12,077 nt of DNA from Candidatus Hydromicrobium americanum (GCA_002779205.1 PEXF01000151.1:1-12077); one strand, 5' to 3'. Positions 1-7,771 are shown, counted from the stretch's first letter. Made by a program: numbers and translations. Notes: generated from the sequence alone by a model not told the origin.

Positions 1-252
1 ATTGATAAATTCGGAAGAATAGTAATTCCAAAAAAAATAAGAAATGACTTTGGCCTTAAAAATAATACCGAAGTCGAGGTTGAAGCCACTTCGGATAATA
101 TAATAGTTCATCCTAAACCCTCAAGCCCGTTTGTTATAGATAAAGACGGTATACTTGTTGTCTGCTCGGAGCCCCTGGAATCTTTTACGGATTTTTTACA
201 AAAAGATAGGGAAGACAGAATGAAAAGAATTATTAAGGATATAAAACTTTGA
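1..252 (+). CDS. AbrB/MazE-family antitoxin (5' end outside window)
   Basis: Frame 1 is open from the first base and gives 83 residues before the TGA stop. It opens with IDKFGRIVIPKKIR, the signature of the SpoVT/AbrB swapped-hairpin DNA-binding domain, normally found within the first 5-15 residues, so only a few N-terminal codons are missing. The rest (about residues 35-83) is a charged tail of the kind that antitoxins use to wrap and inhibit the toxin. The stop overlaps the TTG start of the PIN toxin by 4 nt (TTGA), so the two are translationally coupled. Expected role (family knowledge): it neutralises the downstream RNase and represses its own operon by binding the promoter, which lies left of the window. 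The family is clear; the partner assignment rests on the overlap. Confidence 0.85.
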   Translation: MDKFGRIVIPKKIRNDFGLKNNTEVEVEATSDNIIVHPKPSSPFVIDKDGILVVCSEPLESFTDFLQKDREDRMKRIIKDIKL

Positions 253-683
253 AGGTTTTTTTTGACACATCAGTAATAATAGCAGCTTTTGTAGGTGTGC
301 ACCCAAAGCATGAGAATTCCCTATACTGGCTGCAGAGAGTCAAGAAAAAGGAAATTGAAGGTATAATTTCTGTTCATTCTTTAATTGAATCTTATTCCAT
401 TCTAACTACATTACCATTAAGTCCAAAAATTTATCCTTCCCTTGCCGCAAATCTGATAAAGGAAAATGTCCTGAAAGACTTTGTGATGGTCAAATATAAT
501 ACTGACGATTATATTAGATTGTTAGATGAACTTTCATCTAACAATATTACTGGTGGTGCAAGCTATGATGGATTAATACTATATGCTGCCAGAAAAATGA
601 AGACAGACAGGATTTTAACTTTAAATGTTAATGACTTCATAAGAATTTTGCCACAACTTGCAAAAATTATATCCGAACCCTGA
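249..683 (+). CDS. PIN-domain toxin, VapC-like ribonuclease
   Basis: This 144-residue protein has PIN-domain length and layout. The N-terminal strand MKVFFDTSVIIAAF carries the first acidic residue, D6. SLIESYS supplies E47, ASYDGLILYAA supplies D107 and LTLNVNDF supplies D129. Together these would form the Mg2+ site of a VapC-type endoribonuclease that cleaves tRNA, rRNA or mRNA. The TTG start is chosen because it lies in the stop of the AbrB-type antitoxin (4-nt overlap), which couples the two, and because D6 sits where the family has it. A 12-bp perfect inverted repeat lies inside the gene at 518-545. The RNA target cannot be read from the sequence. Toxin-antitoxin identity is well supported by the gene pair; activity is inferred from the intact acidic residues. 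Confidence 0.88.
   Translation: MKVFFDTSVIIAAFVGVHPKHENSLYWLQRVKKKEIEGIISVHSLIESYSILTTLPLSPKIYPSLAANLIKENVLKDFVMVKYNTDDYIRLLDELSSNNITGGASYDGLILYAARKMKTDRILTLNVNDFIRILPQLAKIISEP
518..545. repeat. 12-bp perfect inverted repeat inside the PIN toxin gene
   Basis: ATTGTTAGATGA at 518-529 is exactly complementary in reverse to TCATCTAACAAT at 534-545, with the 4-nt spacer ACTT. The transcript could form a 12-bp hairpin in the middle of the toxin coding region, at codons for about residues 90-99. There is no U-tract after it, so it does not look like a terminator. Whether it matters for mRNA stability or translation is unknown. Confidence 0.7.
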
Positions 684-766
684 TTCCGTATTTTCACTTG
701 AGCTTACCTGAAATTAAACTTAAAAGCATGGGAATACATATATTTAAGCCAGGGGGATGTTATTTT

Positions 767-907
767 GTGATAAAATTAAAAAATCACACTTCGGAGCTGG
801 TAGCATTACTTAATAAATTGAATAAATCAATGACTTATAGTAATATTTCTTTTAATATTATTCTATGGATTTTTGAGCAGCAATTTACAGTTTTTTTGAA
901 AGATTGA
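767..907 (+). CDS. Doubtful small ORF, hypothetical 46-aa protein
   Basis: A GTG at 767 is preceded by AGGGGGA at 751-757, a fair Shine-Dalgarno with a 9-nt gap. It opens a 46-codon frame rich in Asn, Leu, Ile and Phe with a hydrophobic C-terminal half. The same frame stays open upstream to a TTG at 698 (69 codons), but without a ribosome site there. I recognise no family. AT-rich spacers readily produce such frames, so this may be chance or the remnant of a decayed gene between the toxin-antitoxin pair and plsY. The rest of 684-936 holds no other gene I can see, only the weak hairpin at 897-923. Confidence 0.2.
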   Translation: MIKLKNHTSELVALLNKLNKSMTYSNISFNIILWIFEQQFTVFLKD

Positions 908-923
908 TATCTTTTAATTTTTT
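897..923 (+). terminator. Weak terminator-like hairpin before plsY
   Basis: AAAGAT (899-904) pairs with ATCTTT (909-914) around a TGAT loop, extended by a G-T and a T-A pair, and is followed by AATTTTTT. The stem is short and AT-rich, so termination would be inefficient. It is the only candidate boundary between the toxin-antitoxin unit and the plsY run, and it could equally be part of the plsY promoter region. Confidence 0.25.
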
Positions 924-936
924 ATAAGTTTTCTTG

Positions 937-1605
937 ATGAATATATCTATTATGAATATTGATTTATTTTATAAGATTATATTTATAATTGCAGCCTACC
1001 TTTTTGGCGCTTTTCCTACTGCGTATGTAATCCATAAAATAAAAAAGGGTGATGATATAAGAAAATATGGAAGCGGAAATGTGGGGGGAACCAACGTTAC
1101 ACGTACCCTTGGTGCAGGTTATGGTATTTTAACAATAGTTGTTGATGTCATAAAAGGGTTCACACCAATACTGGTGCTGTACTTCATTTATCCTCAGGAT
1201 CTAATACTTCTTTCCATTGTATCCGTTGCTGTTATATTGGGCCATGATTTTCCTGCCTATATTAAATTTAAAGGTGGAAAGGGAATAGCAGCTTCTTTAG
1301 GGGTGGTAATTGGAGTCTCAACCCTGCCATTCATGGATAATCCTATATGGTTGAAGATACTTCCATTTCTTATTATTTTTGGCACCTGGGCTGTTATTTT
1401 TGCGGTTTTTAGAATTGTATCTCTGGCATCTTTAAGTGCGGCTATTACTGCCCCCATTGCATTTTATTTTACCGTTACCGGACATACATGGGATACATGG
1501 GCAATAGTAATTGCAGCATTTTTCTGGTGTGCGCTTACTTTTATTACTCATAGAGAAAATATTAAAAGATTAATAAATAAAGAAGAGAAAAAACTTAAAA
1601 GATAA
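937..1605 (+). CDS. plsY: Glycerol-3-phosphate acyltransferase PlsY
   Basis: This integral membrane enzyme transfers the acyl group of acyl-phosphate to glycerol-3-phosphate, giving lysophosphatidate, the first step of bacterial phospholipid synthesis (partner PlsX). The three conserved PlsY motifs are present: GSGNVGGTN (about residues 45-53), GHDFPAYIKFKGGKG (102-116, the phosphate-binding glycine-rich loop) and the C-terminal HRENIKRL (205-212). Several hydrophobic segments fit the multi-spanning fold, beginning with IIFIIAAYLFGAFPTAYVI. At 222 residues it is slightly longer than typical. No clear Shine-Dalgarno is visible. The start may be ATG 937 or the adjacent TTG 934; a later ATG at 952 is also possible. 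It is the first gene of the packed plus-strand run; guaB3 follows after 9 nt. Confidence 0.93.
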   Translation: MNISIMNIDLFYKIIFIIAAYLFGAFPTAYVIHKIKKGDDIRKYGSGNVGGTNVTRTLGAGYGILTIVVDVIKGFTPILVLYFIYPQDLILLSIVSVAVILGHDFPAYIKFKGGKGIAASLGVVIGVSTLPFMDNPIWLKILPFLIIFGTWAVIFAVFRIVSLASLSAAITAPIAFYFTVTGHTWDTWAIVIAAFFWCALTFITHRENIKRLINKEEKKLKR

Positions 1606-1614
1606 GGGGAATAA

Positions 1615-2775
1615 ATGGAAATAGAAATTGGCAAGGGGAAAACCGGCAGGAGATCTTATTGTTTTGATGAAGTATCAATAGTCCCAAGTAGAAGAACCAG
1701 GGATCCGGAGGATATTGATATTTCAGTAAATATTGGAGAATATAAGCTTGAACTGCCGGTACTGGCTTCAGCAATGGATGGTGTTGTAGACGTAAGATTT
1801 GCTATAGAAATGAGAAAAGTAGGAGGGCTTGCTGTGCTGAATTTAGAGGGTCTGCAGTGCAGATATGATAATGCGGATGAAATTCTGGAAAGAATTTCAA
1901 AATTTTCTGCAGGAGAAGCTACCAGTAAAATGCAGAAAATTTATCGTGAGCCCATTAAAGAGGAATTAATTGCTAAAAGAGTAAAACAGATAAAGAAAGA
2001 AAGTGATATAGTCTGCGCCTCCTTAACCCCTAAAAATGTTGAAAAGTATTATAATATAGCTATAGATGCTGGTCTTGATATTCTGGTAATACAGGGTACG
2101 GTAGTTAGCGCTGAGCATGTGAGTAAGACAAAAATGCCGTTAGATTTGAAAAAATTTATTCCCGAATGTCCGGTCCCGGTAATAGTTGGCGGCTGTGCAT
2201 CATATTCCACTTCCCTGCACCTGATGCGAACAGGAGCAGTTGGTGTTCTAGTAGGTGTTGGTCCTGGAGCAGCATGTACCACAAGACAGGTGCTGGGGAT
2301 TGGTGTGCCTCAGGCTACTGCGATTGCGGATGCTTCAGCCGCAAGGGTTAGATATCTGGAGGAAACAGGACAGTACTCATTAGTAATTGCTGATGGCGGT
2401 ATGCGTACAGGCGGAGACATTGCGAAAGCTATTGCCTGCGGCGCAGATCTGGTTATGATAGGTTCCCCGCTTTCAAGGGCTAAAGAAGCTCCAGGCAGGG
2501 GTTATCAATGGGGTATGGCAACCTTCCACCCCGATCTTCCAAGGGGTACCAGAATTAAGACAGATGTAGCTGCTAGCTTAAGAGAAATACTGGTGGGACC
2601 TGCATTTGAAAATGATGGAACCTTAAATCTATTTGGAGCGCTGAGAACTTCAATGGCTACATGCGGTTATGAAAACATCAAGGATTTCCAGAAAGCTGAA
2701 GTAATGGTGGCTCCATCAATTAAAACAGAAGGTAAACTCCACCAGCAGCAACAGAGAGTAGGTATGGGGGCGTAA
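1615..2775 (+). CDS. guaB3: GuaB3-type IMP dehydrogenase-related protein (no CBS domains)
   Basis: The 386 residues form an IMPDH/GMP-reductase (beta/alpha)8 barrel without the CBS pair that ordinary IMPDH (about 490 aa) carries. N-terminal KTGRRSY...VSIVPSRRTRDPEDI and internal LDILVIQGTVVSAEHVS, LHLMRTGAVGVLVG and LPRGTRI match the GuaB3 subgroup as I know it from Mycobacterium. The active-site loop GPGAACTTRQ keeps the nucleophilic Cys, C221, and ADGGMRTGGDIAKA (about 260-273) is the IMP-phosphate region. The chemistry is either IMP to XMP (NAD+) or GMP to IMP (NADPH); a cyanobacterial GuaB3 has, to my recollection, been reported as a GMP reductase. guaA follows after 1 nt, which fits purine-guanine balance. 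The ATG is preceded by AGGGGA (1605-1610). The Gln-rich C-terminal tail HQQQQ is unusual. Family sure; reaction open. Confidence 0.88.
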   Translation: MEIEIGKGKTGRRSYCFDEVSIVPSRRTRDPEDIDISVNIGEYKLELPVLASAMDGVVDVRFAIEMRKVGGLAVLNLEGLQCRYDNADEILERISKFSAGEATSKMQKIYREPIKEELIAKRVKQIKKESDIVCASLTPKNVEKYYNIAIDAGLDILVIQGTVVSAEHVSKTKMPLDLKKFIPECPVPVIVGGCASYSTSLHLMRTGAVGVLVGVGPGAACTTRQVLGIGVPQATAIADASAARVRYLEETGQYSLVIADGGMRTGGDIAKAIACGADLVMIGSPLSRAKEAPGRGYQWGMATFHPDLPRGTRIKTDVAASLREILVGPAFENDGTLNLFGALRTSMATCGYENIKDFQKAEVMVAPSIKTEGKLHQQQQRVGMGA

Positions 2776-2776
2776 T

Positions 2777-4309
2777 ATGGATAGTGTACTGGTAATTGAT
2801 TTTGGCGGGCAATACAGTCAATTAATTACAAGGAGAGTCAGAGAACTCAGGGTTTATTCTGAACTTATTCCCTATGATACTGATATTGAAAAAATAAAGG
2901 AAAAGAAGCCCAGTGGCCTGATACTCTCTGGTTCGCCCTATAGTATTCTATCAAAAGACAGAAAAGCTCCTGTAGTCGATAAAGAGATTTTTTCTCTGGG
3001 CATACCTATACTTGGAATTTGTTACGGAATGCAGTTGATAACCCGGTTATTTGATGGTGAGGTTATCACCAGCGGACACAACGAGTATGGAAAAACAAAA
3101 ATAAAACTGAACTTAAAATCACCACTTTTTAAAGACTTAAAGCCCGTAGAAACCTGCTGGATGAGCCATAAGGATAGTGTGGTTAAGATTCCTCACGCCT
3201 TTAATGTAATAGCTTCCACTCCCAATCTTCCTATTGCGGGTATAGAAGAACCTAAAAATAAAATATATGGGATACAGTTTCATCCTGAGGTAATGCATAC
3301 CCCATCCGGGATTGATATACTTAAGAATTTCCTGTTTGATATCTGTGGATGTTCACCTACCTGGACCATGGTTTCCATTATTGAAAAACAGATAAAAAAA
3401 ATAAAAGATAAAGTAAAAGATGGAAGAGTTATATGTGGTCTTAGTGGAGGAGTAGATTCTTCTGTAGCGGCAGTTTTAGTAAACAAAGCTGTTGGTAATA
3501 AACTTACCTGCATCCTTGTTGATCATGGACTTCTCCGGAAAGGGGAGGCAAATAAGGTTGCGGAAACGTTCAGGGAAAATTTTAAAATTAACCTGATCCA
3601 TGTAAATGCCAAAGATAGATTTTTAAGCAAACTGGTGGGAGTTATAGACCCTGAAAAGAAAAGAAAGATAATTGGAAATGAATTTATAAGAATATTTGAA
3701 GAAGAGGCATCAAAGATAAAAAATGCAAATTACCTGGTGCAGGGGACACTATACCCTGATGTGATAGAAAGCGGTACCAGAGATGCCGCTAGAATAAAGT
3801 CACATCATAATGTAGGCGGCCTTCCGGTTGATATGAAGCTTGGATTAATTGAGCCTTTAAGGTTATTATTTAAAGATGAAATAAGGAAGATAGGAATAGA
3901 ATTAGGTCTTCCGGATGAGGTAGTCTGGAGACAGCCATTTCCCGGCCCTGGCCTGGCAATCAGAATAATTGGCGAGGTTACGGAAGAAAAGATAAAAATA
4001 CTTCAGAATGCAGATGAGATAGTAGTTGAGGAAATAAAGAGAGCAGGACTGTATAAAAGTATCTGGCAGTCTTTTGCTGTGCTTGCCAGCATTAGAAGTG
4101 TAGGGGTAATGGGTGATGAAAGAACTTACTTCTATCCGATAATAATAAGAGCAGTAAGCAGCGCTGATGCAATGACTGCGGATTGGGTAAAGCTTCCACA
4201 TAAGGTACTTGAAAGAATGAGCACGAGAATTATAAATGAGGTTGATGGAGTAAACAGAGTGGTATATGATATAAGCTCGAAACCGCCAAGTACTATAGAA
4301 TGGGAGTAA
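2777..4309 (+). CDS. guaA: GMP synthase (glutamine-hydrolysing) GuaA
   Basis: This enzyme converts XMP to GMP with ATP and glutamine, the last step of de novo guanine nucleotide synthesis. The N-terminal class-I glutamine amidotransferase domain (about 1-190) has the full triad: C82 in GICYGMQ, and H169 and E171 in QFHPEV. The ATP-pyrophosphatase domain begins near 200 with the PP-loop SGGVDSS (223-229). The dimerisation domain ends in the canonical PPSTIEWE. At 510 residues it is the normal two-domain bacterial form, not the split archaeal one. It starts 1 nt after the guaB3 stop, with a G-run at 2766-2770 inside the guaB3 end as ribosome site, implying translational coupling. Its neighbour can supply or remove its substrate pool. 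No residue is missing and no frameshift is seen. Confidence 0.97.
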   Translation: MDSVLVIDFGGQYSQLITRRVRELRVYSELIPYDTDIEKIKEKKPSGLILSGSPYSILSKDRKAPVVDKEIFSLGIPILGICYGMQLITRLFDGEVITSGHNEYGKTKIKLNLKSPLFKDLKPVETCWMSHKDSVVKIPHAFNVIASTPNLPIAGIEEPKNKIYGIQFHPEVMHTPSGIDILKNFLFDICGCSPTWTMVSIIEKQIKKIKDKVKDGRVICGLSGGVDSSVAAVLVNKAVGNKLTCILVDHGLLRKGEANKVAETFRENFKINLIHVNAKDRFLSKLVGVIDPEKKRKIIGNEFIRIFEEEASKIKNANYLVQGTLYPDVIESGTRDAARIKSHHNVGGLPVDMKLGLIEPLRLLFKDEIRKIGIELGLPDEVVWRQPFPGPGLAIRIIGEVTEEKIKILQNADEIVVEEIKRAGLYKSIWQSFAVLASIRSVGVMGDERTYFYPIIIRAVSSADAMTADWVKLPHKVLERMSTRIINEVDGVNRVVYDISSKPPSTIEWE

Positions 4310-4330
4310 ATGAAAATAAAAAAAGAATCA

Positions 4331-4336
4331 AAGGAG
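4331..4336 (+). promoter_or_regulatory. Shine-Dalgarno that fixes the chorismate mutase start
   Basis: AAGGAG lies 5 nt before ATG 4342 and decides for this start over the in-frame ATG at 4300, which overlaps the guaA end and has no such site. The protein alignment agrees, since the chorismate mutase domain begins only after residue 15 of the longer reading. Confidence 0.75.
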
Positions 4337-4341
4337 TATTG

Positions 4342-4626
4342 ATGGAAAAAGACTTTAAAGAAAAGTTAAAAGAATATAGAGAAGAGATCAATGAAATTGA
4401 TAAAAATATTGTAAATTTTCTAAATAAAAGGGCAGAAGCAGTAATGAAAATAAAAAGGTTGAAAGAAGATAGAGATGTACCTTTATATGATGCAAAAAGG
4501 GAGGAGGAATTAATTAATAATATTATTAAATATAATAAGGGCCCCTTATATAATGATAATATTGTAGATATTTTTGAAAGCATCCTGAGAAATGTTCAGG
4601 TTTTGGAAAAAGATGAGAGTCTCTAA
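4342..4626 (+). CDS. aroQ: Stand-alone chorismate mutase, AroQ class
   Basis: It rearranges chorismate to prephenate, the branch step to phenylalanine and tyrosine, in the cytoplasm. The 94 residues make one all-helical AroQ domain. Counterparts of the E. coli P-protein mutase active site are present at a constant offset of +2: R13, R30, K41, D50, R53 and E54. Q86 stands for the C-terminal Gln. No prephenate dehydratase, dehydrogenase or ACT domain is attached. The DAHP synthase follows after 68 nt. In Bacillus a similar AroQ domain is fused to the N-terminus of that enzyme and mediates feedback by prephenate, so this small protein may be both the catalyst and the regulatory partner of the next gene (inference). 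It starts 32 nt after the guaA stop. Confidence 0.88.
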   Translation: MEKDFKEKLKEYREEINEIDKNIVNFLNKRAEAVMKIKRLKEDRDVPLYDAKREEELINNIIKYNKGPLYNDNIVDIFESILRNVQVLEKDESL

Positions 4627-4694
4627 ATATCTGGTTGCTGTATTTTAAAAGTATCCAATAATAATTATTTTATATTAGAAAGAAATATCTTTAA

Positions 4695-5513
4695 ATGGAA
4701 AATAAAAAAGAAAAACTTGAAGGAATTGAAATCAAAGATGATGCAAAGCTGATTGAAGAAGGCTATATTACTATAATTGCAGGACCTTGCGCAATTGAAA
4801 GCTGGGAGCAACTAGATGCTATTGCAAAAGTAGTAAAAAATCTGGGGCTTTCATTTATGCGGGGCGGAGCTTATAAGCCCAGAACATCTCCATACAGCTT
4901 TCAGGGACTTGGGGAAGAAGGTCTAAAGTATCTAAAGGAAATTAATATTAAATATGGTCTCAAAACAGTGACCGAGGTTACTGATACCGAGAACGTTGAA
5001 ATAATAGCAAATAACGTGGATGTGCTGCAGATCGGCACCAGGAATATGTCTAATTTTGCATTGCTCAAAAAAGTTGGTAGGGTTGCAAATGAAAGAAATA
5101 AAAAGGTTCTTCTTAAAAGAGGATGGGCATCATCAATAAAGGAATGGCTGCTTGCAGTTGAATATATAACTTTACAAGGAAATACAGAAGTAGTGCTGTG
5201 TGAAAGAGGTATAAGGACATTTGAAACTGATACCAGGTTTACTCTGGATCTGTCGGCGGTTCCGGTTATTAAAAAATTGAGCAAACTTCCTATAATTGTT
5301 GATCCTTCCCATGCTGTTGGATGGAGCGATCTGGTTATTCCTATGAGTAGGGCAGCGATTGCAGTGGGTGCAGACGGCCTTATTGTTGAGGCTCATACCA
5401 ATCCTTCACAGGCACTCAGTGATGGACAACAGTCCTTGAATGCAAAAGAGCTGGCGGAGTTAGTACGCCAGGTAAAAAATATTGCAGATGTTATTGGAAA
5501 GAAAATTAGATAG
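4695..5513 (+). CDS. aroF: 3-deoxy-7-phosphoheptulonate (DAHP) synthase, class I beta core
   Basis: It condenses phosphoenolpyruvate with erythrose-4-phosphate to DAHP, the entry step of the shikimate pathway. The 272 residues contain only the catalytic (beta/alpha)8 barrel of the AroF/KDOP-synthase family. Metal ligands are C32 in AGPCAIES, H206 in DPSHAVGW, E232 in VEAHTNPS and D243 in SDGQQSL. Substrate-binding RGGAYKPRTSPYSFQG (56-71), LKRGWASS and CERGIRTFE are intact. It lacks the N-terminal regulatory domain (ferredoxin-like or chorismate-mutase type) found in longer homologues, so its length resembles unregulated archaeal forms. The separate mutase just upstream may fill that role. 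KDO-8-phosphate synthase is a distant alternative, but RGGAYKPRTSPYSFQG and the aromatic context favour DAHP synthase. A weak AGAAAG (4679-4684) precedes the ATG. Confidence 0.93.
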   Translation: MENKKEKLEGIEIKDDAKLIEEGYITIIAGPCAIESWEQLDAIAKVVKNLGLSFMRGGAYKPRTSPYSFQGLGEEGLKYLKEINIKYGLKTVTEVTDTENVEIIANNVDVLQIGTRNMSNFALLKKVGRVANERNKKVLLKRGWASSIKEWLLAVEYITLQGNTEVVLCERGIRTFETDTRFTLDLSAVPVIKKLSKLPIIVDPSHAVGWSDLVIPMSRAAIAVGADGLIVEAHTNPSQALSDGQQSLNAKELAELVRQVKNIADVIGKKIR

Positions 5514-5524
5514 CTTAGTGAAAC

Positions 5525-7765
5525 TTGGAATTAGAAAAATATTTAAACCCCCAGCAAATTAAAGCGGTAAAAAGCACTGAAAAGCCACTCTTGGTCATTG
5601 CCGGCGCAGGAAGTGGAAAAACAAGGGTGCTAACTTACAGGATTGCATACCTGATTAAGAGCAGGGGAGTAGACCCCTTTAATATTCTTGCTATTACTTT
5701 TACCAATAAAGCAGCCAGAGAGATGAAAAGAAGAGTTATAGAACTGGTTGGCAGAATTGGGGAATATATGTGGGTCAGTACCTTTCATTCATTCTGCGCA
5801 AGAATCCTCAGGTACGAGATTAATCACCTGGGCATGTCCAGAAATTATGTGATTTATGATGCTGACGACGCATTAAGTCTGGTATCCAATGTTGAAAAGG
5901 AACTGGATATAGATATCAAAAGATTTCCTCCCAAAGCAGTGATGTCAGTCATTAGCGATGCCAAAAATAAGCTTATTGACTATGAAGCCTTCTCAAAAAA
6001 GGCGATCGATTATTTCGAGAAAACAACAGCTAAAATTTACGGGTTATATCAGGAAAAGCTGTTTAAAGCCAATGCACTTGATTTTGATGACCTTTTGATG
6101 TTTGCGGTTGACATTTTAAATTTATTTCCGGAAGTAAGAGAGAAATACCAGGAAAAATTTAAATATATTCTGGTAGATGAGTTTCAGGATACAAATATTG
6201 CTCAAAATGAAATTGTCTTACTTTTATCGGAAAAGCATAAAAGAATCTGTGTGGTTGGAGATGATGACCAGAACATTTATAGCTGGCGTGGTGCGGAGAT
6301 TAAAAATATTATTAATTTTGATAAGCAGTTTGATGATACTGTGGTCATAAAACTGGAACAAAATTATAGATCCACTCAGAATATACTGGATGCCGCAAAT
6401 TTTATCATAAGAAATAATGAAAACAGGAAACATAAAAATTTATGGACCGAGAATCCTGAAGGAGAAATGGTTTCAAAATATACAGCTCCAGATGAAAAAA
6501 TGGAAGTAAGTTTTGTGGTTCAAAATATAGAAAGATATATGAGAGAGAAAAGTAAGAAATATAAGGATTTTGCTATTTTTTACCGGACTAATGCACAGTC
6601 CAGAGCTGTGGAAGAATACCTGGTAAGACAAAATATACCCTATAAAATTTACGGGGGTTTAAGATTTTACGATAGAAGAGAAATAAAAGACATGCTTGCT
6701 TATATGAAGTTGATTGCGAATCCTAAGGATGTAGTGAGTCTCGTAAGAATTGTGAATGTTCCCAGGCGAAAGATTGGTAAATTAACAATTACTGTTATAG
6801 AAAAATATGCCCGTAAGAATAATATGACTTTTTGTGAGGCTTTTTACAGGAGTGATGAAATTCCTCTGCTGGGCAGGAGCGCAAAGGAAAGAATCGATAA
6901 ATTTATATCACTTATTGCAGATTTTAGAAGCTTTGCCTTAGAGCGTGGGGTTAGTGAGGTATTGCAGAAAATATGGGAAAAAACCGGCTATATGAAAGAG
7001 CTTGAGCGGGAAAACACTATAGAAGCTTTAAACAGAATAGAGAACTTAAGGGAACTTTTAACTGTTACCAGAGAGTATGAAGAAAAAGCTGTAGTAAATA
7101 ACATCCCTGCTGATTCCCTTAGAGACTCTCAGGGCTCTGATACTGAAAAGGGCTCCAGAAAGGACTCCAGGGATGTTGGCGGCCTATATAATCTGGATGG
7201 CTTTCTGGAAGAAGTCTCACTCCTTACAGATATTGACAACTATGATGAAAGTACGGATGGACTGGTGCTGATGACTCTTCATAATGCAAAGGGGCTTGAG
7301 TTTCCGGTAGTATTCATAATAGGAATGGAGGAAGGAATTTTTCCACATTCCAGAAGTATGAATAGTATTGATGAGCTGGAAGAAGAAAGAAGGCTGTGCT
7401 ATGTTGGTATTACCCGGGCCAGGGAAAAAGTATTTTTATCTTCTTCGTTGTCACATAGTATCTATGGTGATACCAGCTTTAGAACTGTTTCGAGATTTAT
7501 AAATGAAATCCCCCTGGATCTTGTAATTGATGAAAACAGGATTGAGTCTGAAAGTATGAAGCAGGGCACGGCAGCAGAAAAAAATGGGTATGGTGGTTAT
7601 TACAGTTATAAAAAGGGTGATTTAATAGAGCATAAGTATTTTGGGCAGGGTAAAATTTTAAAGGTGAAGAAGCTGGTGGATGACTGTGAACTGGATGTGA
7701 TTTTTGACAGGGCTGGTATAAAACATCTGCTGGTAAGTTTTGCTCCTATAAAAAAGATAAAGTAA
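5525..7765 (+). CDS. pcrA: ATP-dependent DNA helicase PcrA/UvrD
   Basis: This superfamily 1A 3'-5' helicase unwinds DNA in nucleotide excision and mismatch repair and clears recombinase and stalled complexes. Motifs in order: LNPQQIKAV (Q motif), Walker A GAGSGKT (27-33, K32), ITFTNKAAREM (Ia), VDEFQDTN (about 217-224, Walker B), GDDDQNIYSWRGAE (III), EQNYRST (IV), TLHNAKGLEFPVVF (V, from about 584) and EERRLCYVGITRARE (VI, from about 620). The C-terminal stretch GDLIEHKYFGQGKI...VSFAPIKKI is the Tudor-like RNA-polymerase-binding module of PcrA, which favours pcrA over rep. A charged Ser/Asp/Arg-rich segment (about 529-553) sits before motif V where homologues are shorter. TTG 5525 is the only start, since an in-frame TGA precedes it. 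It follows the DAHP synthase by 11 nt. Confidence 0.95.
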   Translation: MELEKYLNPQQIKAVKSTEKPLLVIAGAGSGKTRVLTYRIAYLIKSRGVDPFNILAITFTNKAAREMKRRVIELVGRIGEYMWVSTFHSFCARILRYEINHLGMSRNYVIYDADDALSLVSNVEKELDIDIKRFPPKAVMSVISDAKNKLIDYEAFSKKAIDYFEKTTAKIYGLYQEKLFKANALDFDDLLMFAVDILNLFPEVREKYQEKFKYILVDEFQDTNIAQNEIVLLLSEKHKRICVVGDDDQNIYSWRGAEIKNIINFDKQFDDTVVIKLEQNYRSTQNILDAANFIIRNNENRKHKNLWTENPEGEMVSKYTAPDEKMEVSFVVQNIERYMREKSKKYKDFAIFYRTNAQSRAVEEYLVRQNIPYKIYGGLRFYDRREIKDMLAYMKLIANPKDVVSLVRIVNVPRRKIGKLTITVIEKYARKNNMTFCEAFYRSDEIPLLGRSAKERIDKFISLIADFRSFALERGVSEVLQKIWEKTGYMKELERENTIEALNRIENLRELLTVTREYEEKAVVNNIPADSLRDSQGSDTEKGSRKDSRDVGGLYNLDGFLEEVSLLTDIDNYDESTDGLVLMTLHNAKGLEFPVVFIIGMEEGIFPHSRSMNSIDELEEERRLCYVGITRAREKVFLSSSLSHSIYGDTSFRTVSRFINEIPLDLVIDENRIESESMKQGTAAEKNGYGGYYSYKKGDLIEHKYFGQGKILKVKKLVDDCELDVIFDRAGIKHLLVSFAPIKKIK

Positions 7766-7771
7766 TTTATG

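Noticed and set aside
4300..4341. Longer chorismate mutase starting at ATG 4300
   Set aside because: It overlaps the end of guaA, has no ribosome site and adds 14 residues outside the AroQ domain; ATG 4342 has AAGGAG 5 nt upstream.
4635..4665. Internal promoter before the DAHP synthase (TTGCTG ... AATAAT)
   Set aside because: The -35 is weak and the spacing of 19 nt is too long; such matches are common in AT-rich spacers.
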